Shown one piece after another: positions 13,944 through 26,100 of a stretch of DNA of 64,000 bases. Made by a program: the position numbers and the translations under genes. The stretch is from Monosporascus cannonballus. Its lineage: Eukaryota > Ascomycota > Sordariomycetes > Xylariales. Under the pieces are notes generated by a model. The model did no database searches and was not told the origin of the DNA. It saw nothing but the letters and a program-made list of their open reading frames with translations. The first letter of the stretch is position 1; each line of letters opens with the position of its first letter. The stretch covers positions 186,001-250,000 of the forward strand of contig QJNS01000028.1 of the NCBI GenBank assembly GCA_004154925.1, read 5' to 3'.

Positions 13944-14473
13944 TATAACGACTTAACGGTTTAACCAATTATTAAACCTTAATCGTACGGGTTTATGTTA
14001 ATAAGAATATCGCAGAAAACTAAGTAATAAATATAATAACGTATTACGTTTCGTAATACCAAAAATACCTTAGATAACGATATTATATTGCAAACTGAAA
14101 TTATTTAAATTATGGAAATAATAAGCGTATATATTTTGATCCTGCTTAAGTATTTTGGATTAATTCAAAGATATTTAGTTAAATAAGTTTACTTAAGCTC
14201 CTTTAAGCCCTTTCCTGGTTTAACTTGGCTTAATGTGTTACGGCCTGGTCACCCGTAATGTCTTCCAACATGTACGAGTACATATAGACAGCTGTAAGCA
14301 CTAGGATGGTCGCCACAATTGCGATCATTCCACCGATCTTTTGCCCTGGTGGCATAATGGTATGGTGCAGCCATAACATAATGTCCCTGAGCCAATGGTA
14401 GCGTTTGAGCCCATTGAGCCAGTTACGTGACCACTTGGCGTAGGTCGGGGCTGGTTTTCCCCCAGGGCCCGAC
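13944..14473 (-). repeat. Element A 5' LTR, proximal part, containing a solo LTR
   Basis: It begins tataacgacttaacgg, the RIP form of the 3' LTR start. It is interrupted by the 143-bp solo LTR at 14236 and then by element B at 14474. The last 90 bp before B (14384-14473) are not RIP-mutated, unlike the homologous bases near 7485-7568. Confidence 0.85.
14231..14383. mobile_element. 143-bp solo LTR, unmutated, with TAATG duplication
   Basis: The LTR proper is 14236-14378. It starts TGTTACGG and ends CCATAACA (TG...CA), with TAATG immediately before (14231-14235) and after (14379-14383). Element A's 3' LTR lacks it at the homologous site, so it is an insertion. Base composition is normal, in contrast to the AT-rich surroundings. 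It could be a solo LTR left by intra-element recombination or a TRIM-type end. The internal region of its parent is not in this window. Confidence 0.85.
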
Positions 14474-14861
14474 TGTGACGGTTATGCGGTTTAACCAACT
14501 ATTAAACCTTAGTCGTACGGGTTTATGTTGGCAGGAGAATCATAGGAATCTAAGCAATAGATATAGTAATCGTATTACGTTTCGTAATGTTAAAAGTACT
14601 TTAGGTAACGAAATTATATTATAAGCTAAAATTATTTAAATTATAGAAATAATAAAAATATATATTTTATTCCTATTAGCCTGATTATTACCAGTAAATT
14701 AGTAATCCGGCTTACTGGTTTATTATTAATAAGTTAGTAATCCGATTTATTAGCTTATTATTAATAAGTTGGTAATTTATTACGTAACCCGTTTTACCGC
14801 GCATTTGTGGTTGGATTATGGCAAACCGTTTTTAAAGGCCGTGGTTCGTTAGATTATAATA
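14474..14861 (-). repeat. Element B 3' LTR (388 bp) with extra tandem unit
   Basis: It starts TGTGACGGTTATGCGG and ends gattataata, the RIP form of the GGTCATGACA end at 21132. It carries one more 35-bp unit (centred on the aagttagtaatccg motif, about 14700-14770) than the 5' LTR. Confidence 0.85.
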
Positions 14862-15061
14862 CGATTTTCCCTTTTACAAATTTTGCCTTTAAGATTTCTT
14901 TTTTCGGTAAACCTTTATATTTGTTTAATATGTTTTCCGGTATATCTATGCCTTGTTTTCGAAAATCCGAATAACGACTTGCTTTAATTAATTTTATTAA
15001 ATTTGAAGATTTTAATACCATATTTTGTTTTTTTTATTTTGTTCGGTAGCTTAATTATTAA

Positions 15062-15337
15062 ATGATGGACGGGGTTTTTCGTTGTAAAAAATACGTTCGT
15101 CGAGGACGTTCGTGTAATAAAATAAAAGCTTCTATTTTTATAATTAATTATTATATTATAAAATCGAAAAAATTAAAAAGAGAAAAGTTAACGGCCGAAA
15201 AATCTTTATTTAAGGCTTTTACGCGTTTTTTTATATACGTTATTAATGTTATTATTATTAATCCCAGGGTGCGAAATTTGTTAATTATGCCCTTTAATTT
15301 TTGGACGATTTTAATAATTCTACATAGTTGGAATTAA
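15062..15337 (+). pseudogene. Antisense open frame of element B
   Basis: A 91-codon open frame runs opposite to gag-pol between the pol end and the 3' LTR, in the same place as the antisense frames of A, C and E. Its start carries a Cys/Arg-rich segment (RCKKYVRRGRSC) that suggests a zinc-finger-like N terminus typical of this class. The rest does not match the LRKQ motif of the C copy, so it may be a diverged or frameshifted version. A functional product is doubtful inside a RIP-mutated element. Confidence 0.4.
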
Positions 15338-15399
15338 AGTTTGTAATCGAAATATAAGCCTGAAGTAAGGTGGATGTTATTAATTGGAATACGGTAAAT

Positions 15400-18300
15400 T
15401 AAGGATGTTTTTGGATTTTATAAATTAGAATATTATTATTTCGGATGGTTTTGTCGTTATTAATGAAAATCTTTTAATAAGCATTAGGTGTTAATAAGGT
15501 TTTCGGCAGGTTCTTAGGTGTTTTTGAAATCTGGATATTTTTTTTATTTAATTAGGTATTAGGTAAATTTATTTTGTTTTCGTATATTAAGGATTTTTTC
15601 CATTTCGTATTTTTATTTTTTTTTTTTACTTTTATGTCGTTTTGTATCGTATGTACTGTAATTATATTTATTGTTGATTCGAATAAAGAAACGTAAAAAA
15701 TTAGATAGAATTTAACTTTTGGTAAAAATATTAATTAATAATTGTTTTTTAAGATTTTTTGGCGAATTTATATAGACCGATATATTTGAAATCGAGTTTT
15801 TTGCTGGGTTGTTTTGTTTAAATATTTTTTGTAATAAGGAAAATTATTTTTCCTTTTTTGAAGGTTGGTTTTTTTAATTTTCTTTGGTTACAATATTTAT
15901 TTATTTAATTCCGTACAAATATTATTTTTATTTTTATTTTTTTGATATAACTGTTATAATTATTTTAACGTAAGGATTGTGTTGATATTAATTGGATTGT
16001 TATCGCGTATATCTTTTATAAATTGTTGGAATAAAACCACAATTTGCGTTCCTAAATATTGTTTTAATACTTTTGTAATAGCTGGTATTATAAGTTGGCT
16101 ATATAATTGGTAATTTTTTAACTTACTTATTTTGTTTGTAGTTAATGTAATATCGTAAGTAAATTTTTAAGGTTTAATTTATCCGTTTTATTTATTTATT
16201 TGTTTAAGATTTAAATGCATTGAATAATTTGTAATTTAAGCCGATCTGTATTATAAAGCTTCGCTAAAGGTTTAATACAAATGTTAATTCTTTATTTAAA
16301 ATAATTTTTATTGGTAATCCGTATATGTTAAAAATGTATTTGAAGAAAATATATGTTAGTTGTTCGGCGTTTATATTCTTATGATATAATAAGAAATAGA
16401 AAAATTTCGTTACTCGGTCGACGAATATGAAAATGTTATCGTAATGTATTTTTGTAACTGGATTTTTTGATATAGAAAATTTTGTAATAAAATCGAATGT
16501 AACTAAATATTATAGTTATTTTGTAATTAGTACTAGGTGTAATTTTCTGTATAGCTTATATCGTCGAGCCTTTGCTTTAACGCAAATATCGTATTGCCGT
16601 ATGATTTTTTTATATTATTAATTTTATTTTAAAAAAGGAATATATACGTTAAAGTCATTTTAAGGTTTTATGAATTCCTGGATGTTTATGTAATTAATAT
16701 TTATATATTTTTCGTATTAAATCTTTTTGGTGTTTTTTTTAATACTTATATTTTATTTATTTTTTGCTTTTTTGAAAAAGTATTATTATATTATTAAACC
16801 TTCTGATATATGTCGAAAGGTATTCCCCGAATTATTGTAATTTGTCGTAAGCGTACATATCCTTTTATAATAATATCAAAAATTATATAGATAATTTTAT
16901 TAATTTTTTCGAAATTTGGTTTTTACTTGAAATATTTATTTTGTTATTTTTTGAATTTCTTTATAGATAATAACGAAATCGAAGTTCGCTAATCTTTTCG
17001 TATATTTTAATTATTATCCTATAAATTTCTTGGTCGTGGTAAATTGGGTAAAATCTTTGTAATCCGTATAAATCTTAACCTTATATAAATTCCCTTTTAG
17101 AAAATACCTGAACTTTCGAAATGCCATAATAATGGCTATAAATTCCTTATTTGGAATACCGTAATTAAATTTGGTTTTTTTTAATTTATACGAAAAGAAT
17201 ACAATAAGGTATAATTTGCCTTAATTATTTTATTATCCGATCATTACGCCTAATACGTAATCCGAAGTATCGGTTTTTAATTTAACAAGGCGGTTTAAAT
17301 AGTACATAATTAATATGGGCTCGTTAATAATTGTATCCTTAATATTTTGAAATGTTTTTTCCGTATTTGGCGTTTATTTAAATTCTTTTTTTTCGTAAGA
17401 TTTAATAGGGGTATAGTTATTCTGCTAAAGTTTCGAATAAATTTCTTATAATATTTAGCAAATCCAAGGAATATTTGTACCTTTTTAACTATCGTTAATG
17501 TTTGTTATTTTGTAATTGTAACGATTTTTTTAGGGTTTATTCTGATATGTCCTAAAGTAATAATATGTTTTAAATATTTTATTTTTTATGTATAAAATTT
17601 ATTTTCTTTTGCATTAATAAGTAATTTTACGTTTTATAAAGTTTAAAAATTTTTATAAACGTATTTTGTATATATTTTTTTGGTTTTTGAAAAAATCATA
17701 ATATCGTCGAGAGAGCACATAACGAAAATATTAAGGTATTTTCGTAATACGTAATTAGTTATTTGCTGGAAAATTATTAATATATTCGTAAATCCTATTA
17801 ATATAATTAAATATTTAAATAATCCGTATTTCGTTTTGAAAAATATTCTTTATTCGTATCCTTTTTTAATTCTAATAAGGTTATATTTATTTTTAAGATC
17901 GAATAGTATAAATTATTTAGTTCTATAAAATTGGTTTTTTATTTCCGTAATTAAGGATAATAATGTTTAATCCTTAATAATAATATTATTTAGTTATTGA
18001 TAATTAATCGTAAGTCATCATTTTCCGTTTTTTTTAATACGCAAAATATTAGGTGTTTTATTAATGATTTCGAAAGTCGAATTTAATTTTTTTATAATCG
18101 TATTTCCAGGTATTTTTTGAAAGTACATAATTATTTCCATTAAGGTTATAAATAAGGTAAAACCTTATTGAAAAACTTTTCTTAAAGATAATTTCGTAAT
18201 TCTATTCGTTATATTTTTATACTTTATATCGAATTTCTTCTTAAAAAGCTATTTATATCTATAATATTATAGTAATATATTAATTAAATTTTCTAACCTT

Positions 18301-20779
18301 TAAGATTATTATTCTTTTTTTAAATCATTATTTAATTATTTTAATTTTGCTTTCATAATAATAACGATACGTCGTATTTTTCTTTAATACCTATTTTGTT
18401 TATGGTTTATTTCTTTGTGCAATAAGGTTTTTATCGTATTTTTATGTTTATATTTGTCGCTATTATCAATTCAATACTAAGATCTTAATTTCCTTTTTAT
18501 TTTTTAATAAGATATAAAATAAACCTTATTTCGCCAGTTTCTTTATTAATTAAGATTTCGTATAAATATATTTATAATAATCTCAAGATTATATCGTAAT
18601 TCACGAATAAAACGATATAAAAATTAATTCTTTAGTATTATCCTGTAATAAAACTTTTAAACTAATTAATTTCGCGTAAAAATTTCCTGCTATCGTAAAC
18701 GAATTCTTGATTTTCGGCATTTGTTATTATATAAAAATTTAATTTATTTTTTTATAATAATATAAACTTCTGAAGTATATTTGGTATAATATAATTCCTG
18801 CTTAAAGTTTCGTAATTTACTATTACGATATATTAATACGTTCCGATTCGTATATCCAATATAATAAGGTTATTAACATTTTCTATGATTACGTTTAAAA
18901 CCTTTTTTGGAAATCTTTTCTAATTTCTCTAGCTTTCGTTATTTTGTAGCTTTTTTATAGGTAACCTTTTTTTAACTTTTATATAAATTTATTAAGCTTT
19001 ATTTATATTTTTTTATTTAACGCGTTAAGCTGTTATATTTGTTGTTGTTACCGGCATATTATTTTTTCGAATTATATTAATTATTTTTAGTTTTTTTGTA
19101 ATTTTTTCCCTATCTAAAAAAATATTTTTATACCTACAAAAATATCCCATTATACGTTATCTTAATTATGCTTTTAATGATTTTTTATAAATTAACGTAT
19201 TTCCTTTTTCAGGTTTTTTTGGGGAAATTTATAATAAATATTAATTAAAATAAAAACTTGTAATAACTTTCTGGCAATATTTTTTATTATACGTTAAATT
19301 AACTTTTTATCCGTTTAATAATTATATTATCCATAACAATAAAAAAGGTTTTTTTACGGATATTACTTTTTTTCGGGCTAGGTTTTTATTTCGGCTAATT
19401 ATTAAATATTTTTTAGGGTTCTGGTTCGAAAATGTCGATATTATTTCTTATTATTTTTATTATTTCCAGTACAATTTGGAAAGTTAAATCCCTTATAATA
19501 TATACGGGTAATTCGTTCGTAAATATGTTATTTTAATTTTTCGTAATTAGGATATTCTCGTCGTCGACAATATATAGCGTATATTTCGCCATATCGATTA
19601 AAAATTCCGAGATAAACTGTTTTTATCCCGTTCTAATATTTGCGTAATTATTTTTATAATGTTTTTTGTTATATTCGTAATATATATTCAATTAACCTTT
19701 TAGTTTTTCGTATTTCTCGTCAAATCTTTTATTATAATGGTCCTTATTAGACCTTTTGCCATAAACCTAATATATATTTGGCTTAAATTATGTTAATATC
19801 TTTGCTATCGTTTTTTTAATTATTTTTAAATTATCCTTCCGATATAACGGTGTAGTTATTTTACCGTAATTTCTTAGGTTTTTTGCATTTATAAACTTTA
19901 TGTCTAATTTTATCATAATTACAATACTTAATTTGCCTCCACTTTAATTTATAGATAACGTCAAATTCTATAAGTTCTAACGCCGTTTTATAAAAAATAA
20001 AAATTATATTTCGTTTTTTCCCCTAATTAAATTTATTATATTCCGAATGTAAAGTATATTATCCTTTTTTTATTTTTCAAATTATTAATTATCGATTTTA
20101 ATTACTCTTACGATATACCAATTTGAGGCAATTAATTATTTAATTTGAATAATCTTATTTTTATATTATCTTTTAGTTTTTTATAAAATGTATTAATAAA
20201 TGTATTATTTTTATTAATCTTTTATTTTACTTTAATTACAAAGGTTTTGAATATTACAGCGTATTTAAATATAAATTCTTTTGTTAAAATTATAAAAGTT
20301 ATTAAGCCGTAAATCGTTTTTTATCCGGATTACCGAAATTATTATATATTTTATTTTCGAAATTAGTATAAAACAAAAATATTTTATTACAAAAAAATTT
20401 ATTTAATTTGTTAATTTCCAAAAAATGTCTTATAATAAGCTTAAATTAATTTCTCGTATTTTCCATTAAGTATATTTTTATTATTAGGACGATATCCGCT
20501 AAATCGCTAAAGTCCAAAAAACAAAAGTAAATTCGTACCTAAATCAAAAAGGTTTAAAATTTGTTTTTTTATTATAGGGTTCCAGCCTTTTAGGCTTTAT
20601 GCAGGCGAAAAGAATTTAGGTAAATAACGTAACCCTAAATTATCGAACTTTTTTTTTCCAATTTCCGAATTAGAACTTAAAATTATTAAATAAATATTTT
20701 TTTATATATTGGTCGATATTTTAACAATATTAAATATTGTTTAAAGTTTAACGATATTATTAAATAAAGATTTATAACG
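15400..20779 (-). pseudogene. Element B gag-pol relic
   Basis: In element direction: gag at about 20750-19000, RT at about 18600-17290, RNase H near 17290-17160, integrase at about 16700-15950, and a chromodomain-like end near 15450. Positions come from comparison by eye with elements A and C. Many stops. The RT catalytic LDD near 17690 is preserved. Confidence 0.6.
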
Positions 20780-21132
20780 TATAACGGTTATACGGTTTAA
20801 TTAATTATTAAATTTTAATTGTACGGATTTATATTACCAAAAATATCATAAAAATCTAAGTAATAAATATAGTAATCGTATTACGTGTCGTAATATTAAA
20901 AGTACCTTAGGTAATAAAGTTATATTACAAATTAAAGTTATTTAAATTATAAAAATAATCAACCTATGCATTTTATTTTTGCTAACCGGATTATTACCAG
21001 TAAACTGGTAATCCGGCTCACTAGCTTACCACCAGTAAGTTGGTGATCCATCACGTGACCCGCCCTACCGCGCACTTGTGGTTGGATAATGGCAGACCGT
21101 TCTTGGAGGCCGTGGCTCGTTGGGTCATGACA
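20780..21132 (-). repeat. Element B 5' LTR (353 bp)
   Basis: It starts tataacggttatacgg and ends GGGTCATGACA. The last 140 bp or so (20990-21132) are GC-rich and unmutated, and contain an inverted/tandem motif around ccagtaaactggtaatccgg. Confidence 0.85.
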
Positions 21133-21137
21133 CCGAC

Positions 21138-21172
21138 CGTCCGTAAAGGGCCAAGACCGTGAGGTCATAACA
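21138..21172 (-). repeat. Element A 5' LTR, distal 35 bp
   Basis: These bases (cgtccgtaaagggcc...gtcataaca) continue element A's LTR after element B. They align to 7571-7605, differing only by RIP-type transitions. They are followed by AGATG, the right copy of A's target-site duplication. Confidence 0.85.
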
Positions 21173-21290
21173 AGATGGAAGTAACCTAATACACTTATTT
21201 CTTTGAATACGTTCTGCGACTAGTCGAAGATCACCTCACCCAAGCTCACAGCTGTCCATTATCTTACACGCGCTTGCTAGATAGCTCTCT
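21173..21290 (+). repeat. Repeat D, right part
   Basis: This continues the second tandem unit of repeat D after element A (gaagtaacctaatacac ... ccattatcttaca). It matches 7044-7135 closely. Sequence after about 21275 is unrelated. Confidence 0.7.
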
Positions 21291-22065
21291 TTTTTCTTCA
21301 TCGTACAATAACAGAATATCTTCCAGAAACCCAAGAGACATACAGCGCCGTGACAGAAAGTTTTAAAATAAATGTTATGAAGCTATTCGGACAAATATTT
21401 ATTTTTATAATCGAAATCAAATTATTTTTTTATATAAAGGGTTAAAAATCATTTTTAGTTTCAAATAAATCATAAAATTAGAAATTAATTTAAAAATAAA
21501 CCTGTTAAATATATAATATAACAATTTATAAATTGCGCGGCTTAATAACGTGAATATTGTTTTTATAAAGAAATTACAATATTTTCATATATATAATTAT
21601 TAATTACGAAAAATAATCGAAATTTTTAAATAAAATAAATTATATATTTATAAATAATATATTAATAAATAGATTAACGAATATCTTAATACGAAATATT
21701 TTTAAGCATTTTTAAAAAATACTTAAAATTAATAATATTAAAAAAACATTTAAATAACGCAATATTATTTTTCGAATAATTTATTTAAAAACATTAATTA
21801 AAATTTTCAAAATCGAGAAAAAATAATTGCAATTTTAAAATGTAATAAAAAGTAACGATTAACGCCTTAAATGCTTTAAGGCGTTAAGGGGTATATTAGC
21901 TAGCTAAGTATACTATAGCATATCAAATACGAAAAAGTTACCTTTTGATCGGAACATATATATTCCGTTACTAGGCTACATAAAAGCTATACGCGTTACG
22001 AAAGCGTACGCAATTAGCTGAATACAATAACGCAACTAATGTCTCTTATCCCCTTAAAGGCCACA
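21291..22065 (+). mobile_element. Ty1/copia 3' fragment with LTR
   Basis: The stretch at 21370-21893 parallels 34550-35129, the C-terminal RNase H end of the copia element at 22987, including the polypurine segment and the LTR start tattagctagc (21894). The LTR then follows the copia LTR (gatcggaacatatat...) but is diverged and ends indistinctly near 22065. The 5' part is missing; the fragment abuts repeat D. Confidence 0.6.
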
Positions 22066-22986
22066 GGGCGCTAGTCGTAACAATTTTTCGCTAGCTTCTC
22101 GGCGACATTTTTTATTCGCCCAGCTAACCCAATCATCTTTCGAAAAAAAAGCTACCTTTAGCCACGCCTATTCTGCATTATGATACAAGTACTAATACCG
22201 GTCATTGTTACAAATTGTAATACTGCATTCTAAATAACGAAACGTTGTATATCGGGCTAGCTGCCGATTCGCAATACCATCACCTGCAATTTAAAGCCTT
22301 ATTTGCCGCGTACTGCAATAAAAGTACCCCAGATAAGCCTAATACCTTAAAAAGGATTTCCCTAAGACTTTCAGGTACTGATTAATAGGGATTTCTATAT
22401 TACTAGCACAATAAAAGCTCTCCGAAGCTTTTTAACGTCCGTTAAAAAAATAACCCGAAATGTCGAATACCTTTATTAATTAATGTTCTGCGAAAAAAAA
22501 TTGCATTTCGATATGATTTCCAAACAGGTTTGCCTTATTTTTGCAATAAGAAATTATTACTAATAATAACGTAAAGCAAAAAGTTATACATAAAGGCCTG
22601 CGCTGCATTACGTCGAAATCTGTAATCCCATTTGAAATTAAACCTCCGTTAATCACCAAAATTAATGCTGTTTATATTAAGGTTGCATTTATAAGCAATT
22701 CAAAATATCATGATTATTTTTTTCGCTTTATCTCCGAAAAGATTACGGGTAACAATTTTGTATTTGCTTCCTGCTTTAAGTTTCTTTCGAACTAACGGGA
22801 TTTTTTCTATCGCCGTCCACCTAGTACTAAGAAATAAAGCGATAAAATTATCAGCCCAAGCGATTTAATTTACCTTACTATTAGGCGTTAAGAATTCCAC
22901 CGTTTAATTAAAAGACAAAATAACATTTTTAGCTTTTTTTAAATTAATTAGCTATTTCGCCATCCCGGACCTTTTTCTGGTTATAC
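22066..22986. other. Moderately GC-rich unassigned segment hosting the copia insertion
   Basis: This is less AT-rich than the RIP-mutated elements around it but broken by stops in all frames. The segment continues after the copia element at 35298-35492, because the TATAC duplication joins the two. I could not assign a protein family. It may be the remains of a DNA transposon or of an old gene. Confidence 0.4.
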
Positions 22987-23148
22987 TGTCAGCTAGCAGA
23001 GGGTGTTCTAGCACCACATATACGGAAGATTTCCTCTGATCGGAACATATATGTTTGGGACTAGATCACCTTAAATTACAATGCCCGTTTCAGAGCACCT
23101 GCAACAAGTTATCAATATATACATAACTGATATCTCTTATATCTGACA
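22987..23148 (+). repeat. Copia 5' LTR (162 bp)
   Basis: It starts TGTCAGCTAGCAG and ends TTATATCTGACA. It is short and mostly spared from RIP compared with the internal region. It matches 35130-35292. Confidence 0.85.
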
Positions 23149-26100
23149 ATTAAAAGTTTTATTCGCTTAATTAAGGCATATATTAATTAATCAGCTGTTA
23201 CTAAGACGATATAACCTATATATCAGTTATAATTATCAAAATACGTTAATAATAATAATGACGACCGTACCGTTAACGTCCTTTGTTATTTATAAAAGAC
23301 CTAAGGACTTGGATCGTTTCAAAAACGAATACCAATTTAAAGTATACGCGTTTGATAATTGGAATTATATCGATCTTAATTAAAACCTTTAGTAACTTAT
23401 CAAACCTATAGAACTTAATATAGTCTTTTACTTAAAAAAACGAATCCGTTATACGATATTAATTAATACCCCAAATGGTTTTTCGTCTATATTTACATTT
23501 TCCGGAGGAATTACCGAAAAAATCGATTATACCAGTTATTTAACGAATACTTTTAAGATATCGACCGAAAGTAGATACACTTATAATTAGGATTTTACGA
23601 CATATATTTATAAGGATCGGAAATACAATACCTTTCGTAAAAACAATAACGACCTTACGAAATAAGTTTTAAATTCGGTATTTTTAGCGATTAAAAAAAT
23701 TAGCTTTCTTTTAGAAAAAAACTTATAAAAGTAATATACTAACCTAGGCGAATCCGACAAAATATACGATAGCAAATTTTTAATTAATACTTAACGGAAA
23801 TATTGCAAATAATTAAAGTAAGTTTCGAAATTAATAAAAAGGTTAAACGAATAAATAGTAAAATAATAAAAATTTATGGCCTAGAAATAACGATATAATA
23901 TTTTAGAAACGAAAATAATGATTATATAAATTAATAACTTATATATAATATTAACCCTGATTATCGAAACCTGGATGGTTATTTTTCAAAAAATAAAAAA
24001 AACCGAAATTAATAATAATACAATTAGTTATTAGAAAATAATAACGACGTTATTAAATTATTAAATTATAACGAACTTATAATAATTATTAAAAAATATT
24101 AAGGTAACGTTTTTAACGTTTTACAGAATACTTATAAATTCTTTTAATCAGGATAATTTTAATTAGAAAAATCCTAAAAATATTAATTTTTAACTATAAG
24201 GAAAATTCCCAAACCGTGGGCCGAAACGAAGTAACCGTAAAGGTTTTTATACGGACCGAAGCGGTAATAAGCAAAAGCGTTAAGAATTAAACGTATAGGG
24301 TATTCGTTATAAAGCGTACTTAATTAGTTACCATCTATTATCTAATTGTTATTATGTATTTCTTAGAAATATCCTAAAAGGTTTTCGCTTTAACGATAAG
24401 GTGGTAATATATGTTTAAGAATGAATTTCCGACGATTAATCTTTAAAGGAAAAAATCGACCCTTTATCGAAAATTATAGAAAAACTAATTATATAAAAAC
24501 CAAATAAATTTTTAAAAAGAATATAACGAATATTAACATATTTTGTAATTATTAATTAACGTAACGTTATAAGTATTTTGTTTTACCCCTTAAGGAATTT
24601 AACCATTTTGGATTTAGGGTTTACGATAAATATTTTTAATTTAATTAGTAGATTTCTGAACTTTAAACTTATTGTATAAGGTAACGGGATATACGTAAGT
24701 AATAGTTTTGTCCCGATTTAGGGATACGAAAAAATTAATGTAATTTTTCGAAGCCCTAGCAGTACAAAAGTATTACGTTTATACGACGTAATTTATTGCG
24801 AGAATTTCGCATATAATTTGGTATTATTCCAGTAGTTCCGAAAAAAAAGCTATAATAAAATAATAAACAAATTAATAATTATATTTCAAATAAATATAAT
24901 TAGGTAGTTATCACGTTAATAAACAAGGTTAATTAATTCGTTATCGAAAATATTAACGTAATAATATTTTATATAACTTTACTTATTTATAAATAAAACG
25001 TTAATATAAAGATAACAAAATTATTAAGAACCGGTAACGATATTATATAGCATTTAAAATTAGGCCATTTAGGTCCCGAAATAATCGTTTAATTATAATC
25101 ATATACAAAAGGAATTTACTTGAAAGGTTTTATATTAGTTAAATATTAAGTATATAATAAGGCGAAGGTTAAAAGATTAATACGTTACGAATTAAAAAAA
25201 AGTATTCCGATTAGAATAAAAAACAATTATCGATTTTACAAACTTTAAAAAAAACCCTTAAAGAATATAAATACGTTATATTTGGTACCGACAGATATTT
25301 AGATTTTATTTAGGATATTTATCTTAAGAACCGAAAGCAGAATATATTAATTATAACGTTTCCATATTTCTTAAAAGTTTTAAAAAAAATAATACAAGGT
25401 TGTTTTAAAAGTAATCAAATATAATAACGAAACTTTGAAAAATTATTAATTTCGAGATATTTTCCAGTTATTTCCTTTTGATATTAGATTTAAACTCTTA
25501 ATACTATATATCTAGGCTCAAAATAAGGGTGCAAAACGTTTAAAAGGTGTAATTAAAGAAAAAACGATTATAATGCGAAATAGCGTTAAGTTATTTTTGT
25601 TTTTAATCGTATATATTTTTAAAGCGACAATGTACCTATATAATTGTATCCCTAAATACGCATTGTTTTGACAAAGTTTATACGAGGTTTATTATATTTA
25701 TCTAGTGTATAAAAATCGCGTTATAATGTTTAATCGAAAGCTTTAATAAGTTGATTTACAAATGTACGGCTATATGGCTTATATTATAATAATTATCGCC
25801 ATAAAGAAAAAATAAAGATTTTAAAAATTAAGTTTTAAAGTGTAAATCGGTAATTTCTTCGATTATCGATTTACGAATATTTATAAGATCTGGAATTTAT
25901 TAATTAATAAAGTTACTGTTATTCGAAATATGTAGTTTAACGAAAAGGTTATTTTTTTAAGTAATATTAAAAACTTAAAAAATTTTTGTGTGTATATTAT
26001 GGAAAAGAATTATAAAAATTATGCCGATATGTAAAAATACATAATTAAATACATAATGATTTAATTAATATATAAGAAAAAAATAAATATTTAAGTAAAA

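Larger units (their letters stand above)
14474..21132 (-). mobile_element. Element B: Ty3/gypsy retrotransposon nested in A's LTR
   Basis: The 3' LTR is 14474-14861 and the 5' LTR 20780-21132. CCGAC precedes (14469-14473) and follows (21133-21137). After it, element A's LTR resumes in register with the copy at 7570-7605. The internal region reads gag to pol on the minus strand and is RIP-degraded. The RT box near 17690 still reads SLDDIMIF, so both Asp survive here. The LTRs differ by 35 bp, one unit of a tandem repeat. Confidence 0.9.
7189..21172 (-). mobile_element. Element A: Ty3/gypsy retrotransposon, minus strand, interrupted
   Basis: The 3' LTR is at 7189-7605. The 5' LTR lies in pieces at 13944-14235, 14384-14473 and 21138-21172. 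Both LTRs total exactly 417 bp once the two nested insertions (143-bp solo LTR plus its 5-bp TSD copy, and element B plus its 5-bp TSD copy) are subtracted. The AGATG duplication flanks the whole. Inside, in element direction: gag with a zinc-knuckle relic (about 12000-13943), protease/RT/RNase H/integrase relics (about 8460-12000), and an antisense frame relic. The RT active-site box reads YFDN near 10710, so one catalytic Asp is lost by G-to-A change. The element is dead through RIP. Confidence 0.88.

Noticed and set aside
20959..21168. 69-codon open frame on the minus strand
   Set aside because: It lies wholly within the unmutated LTR ends of elements B and A.
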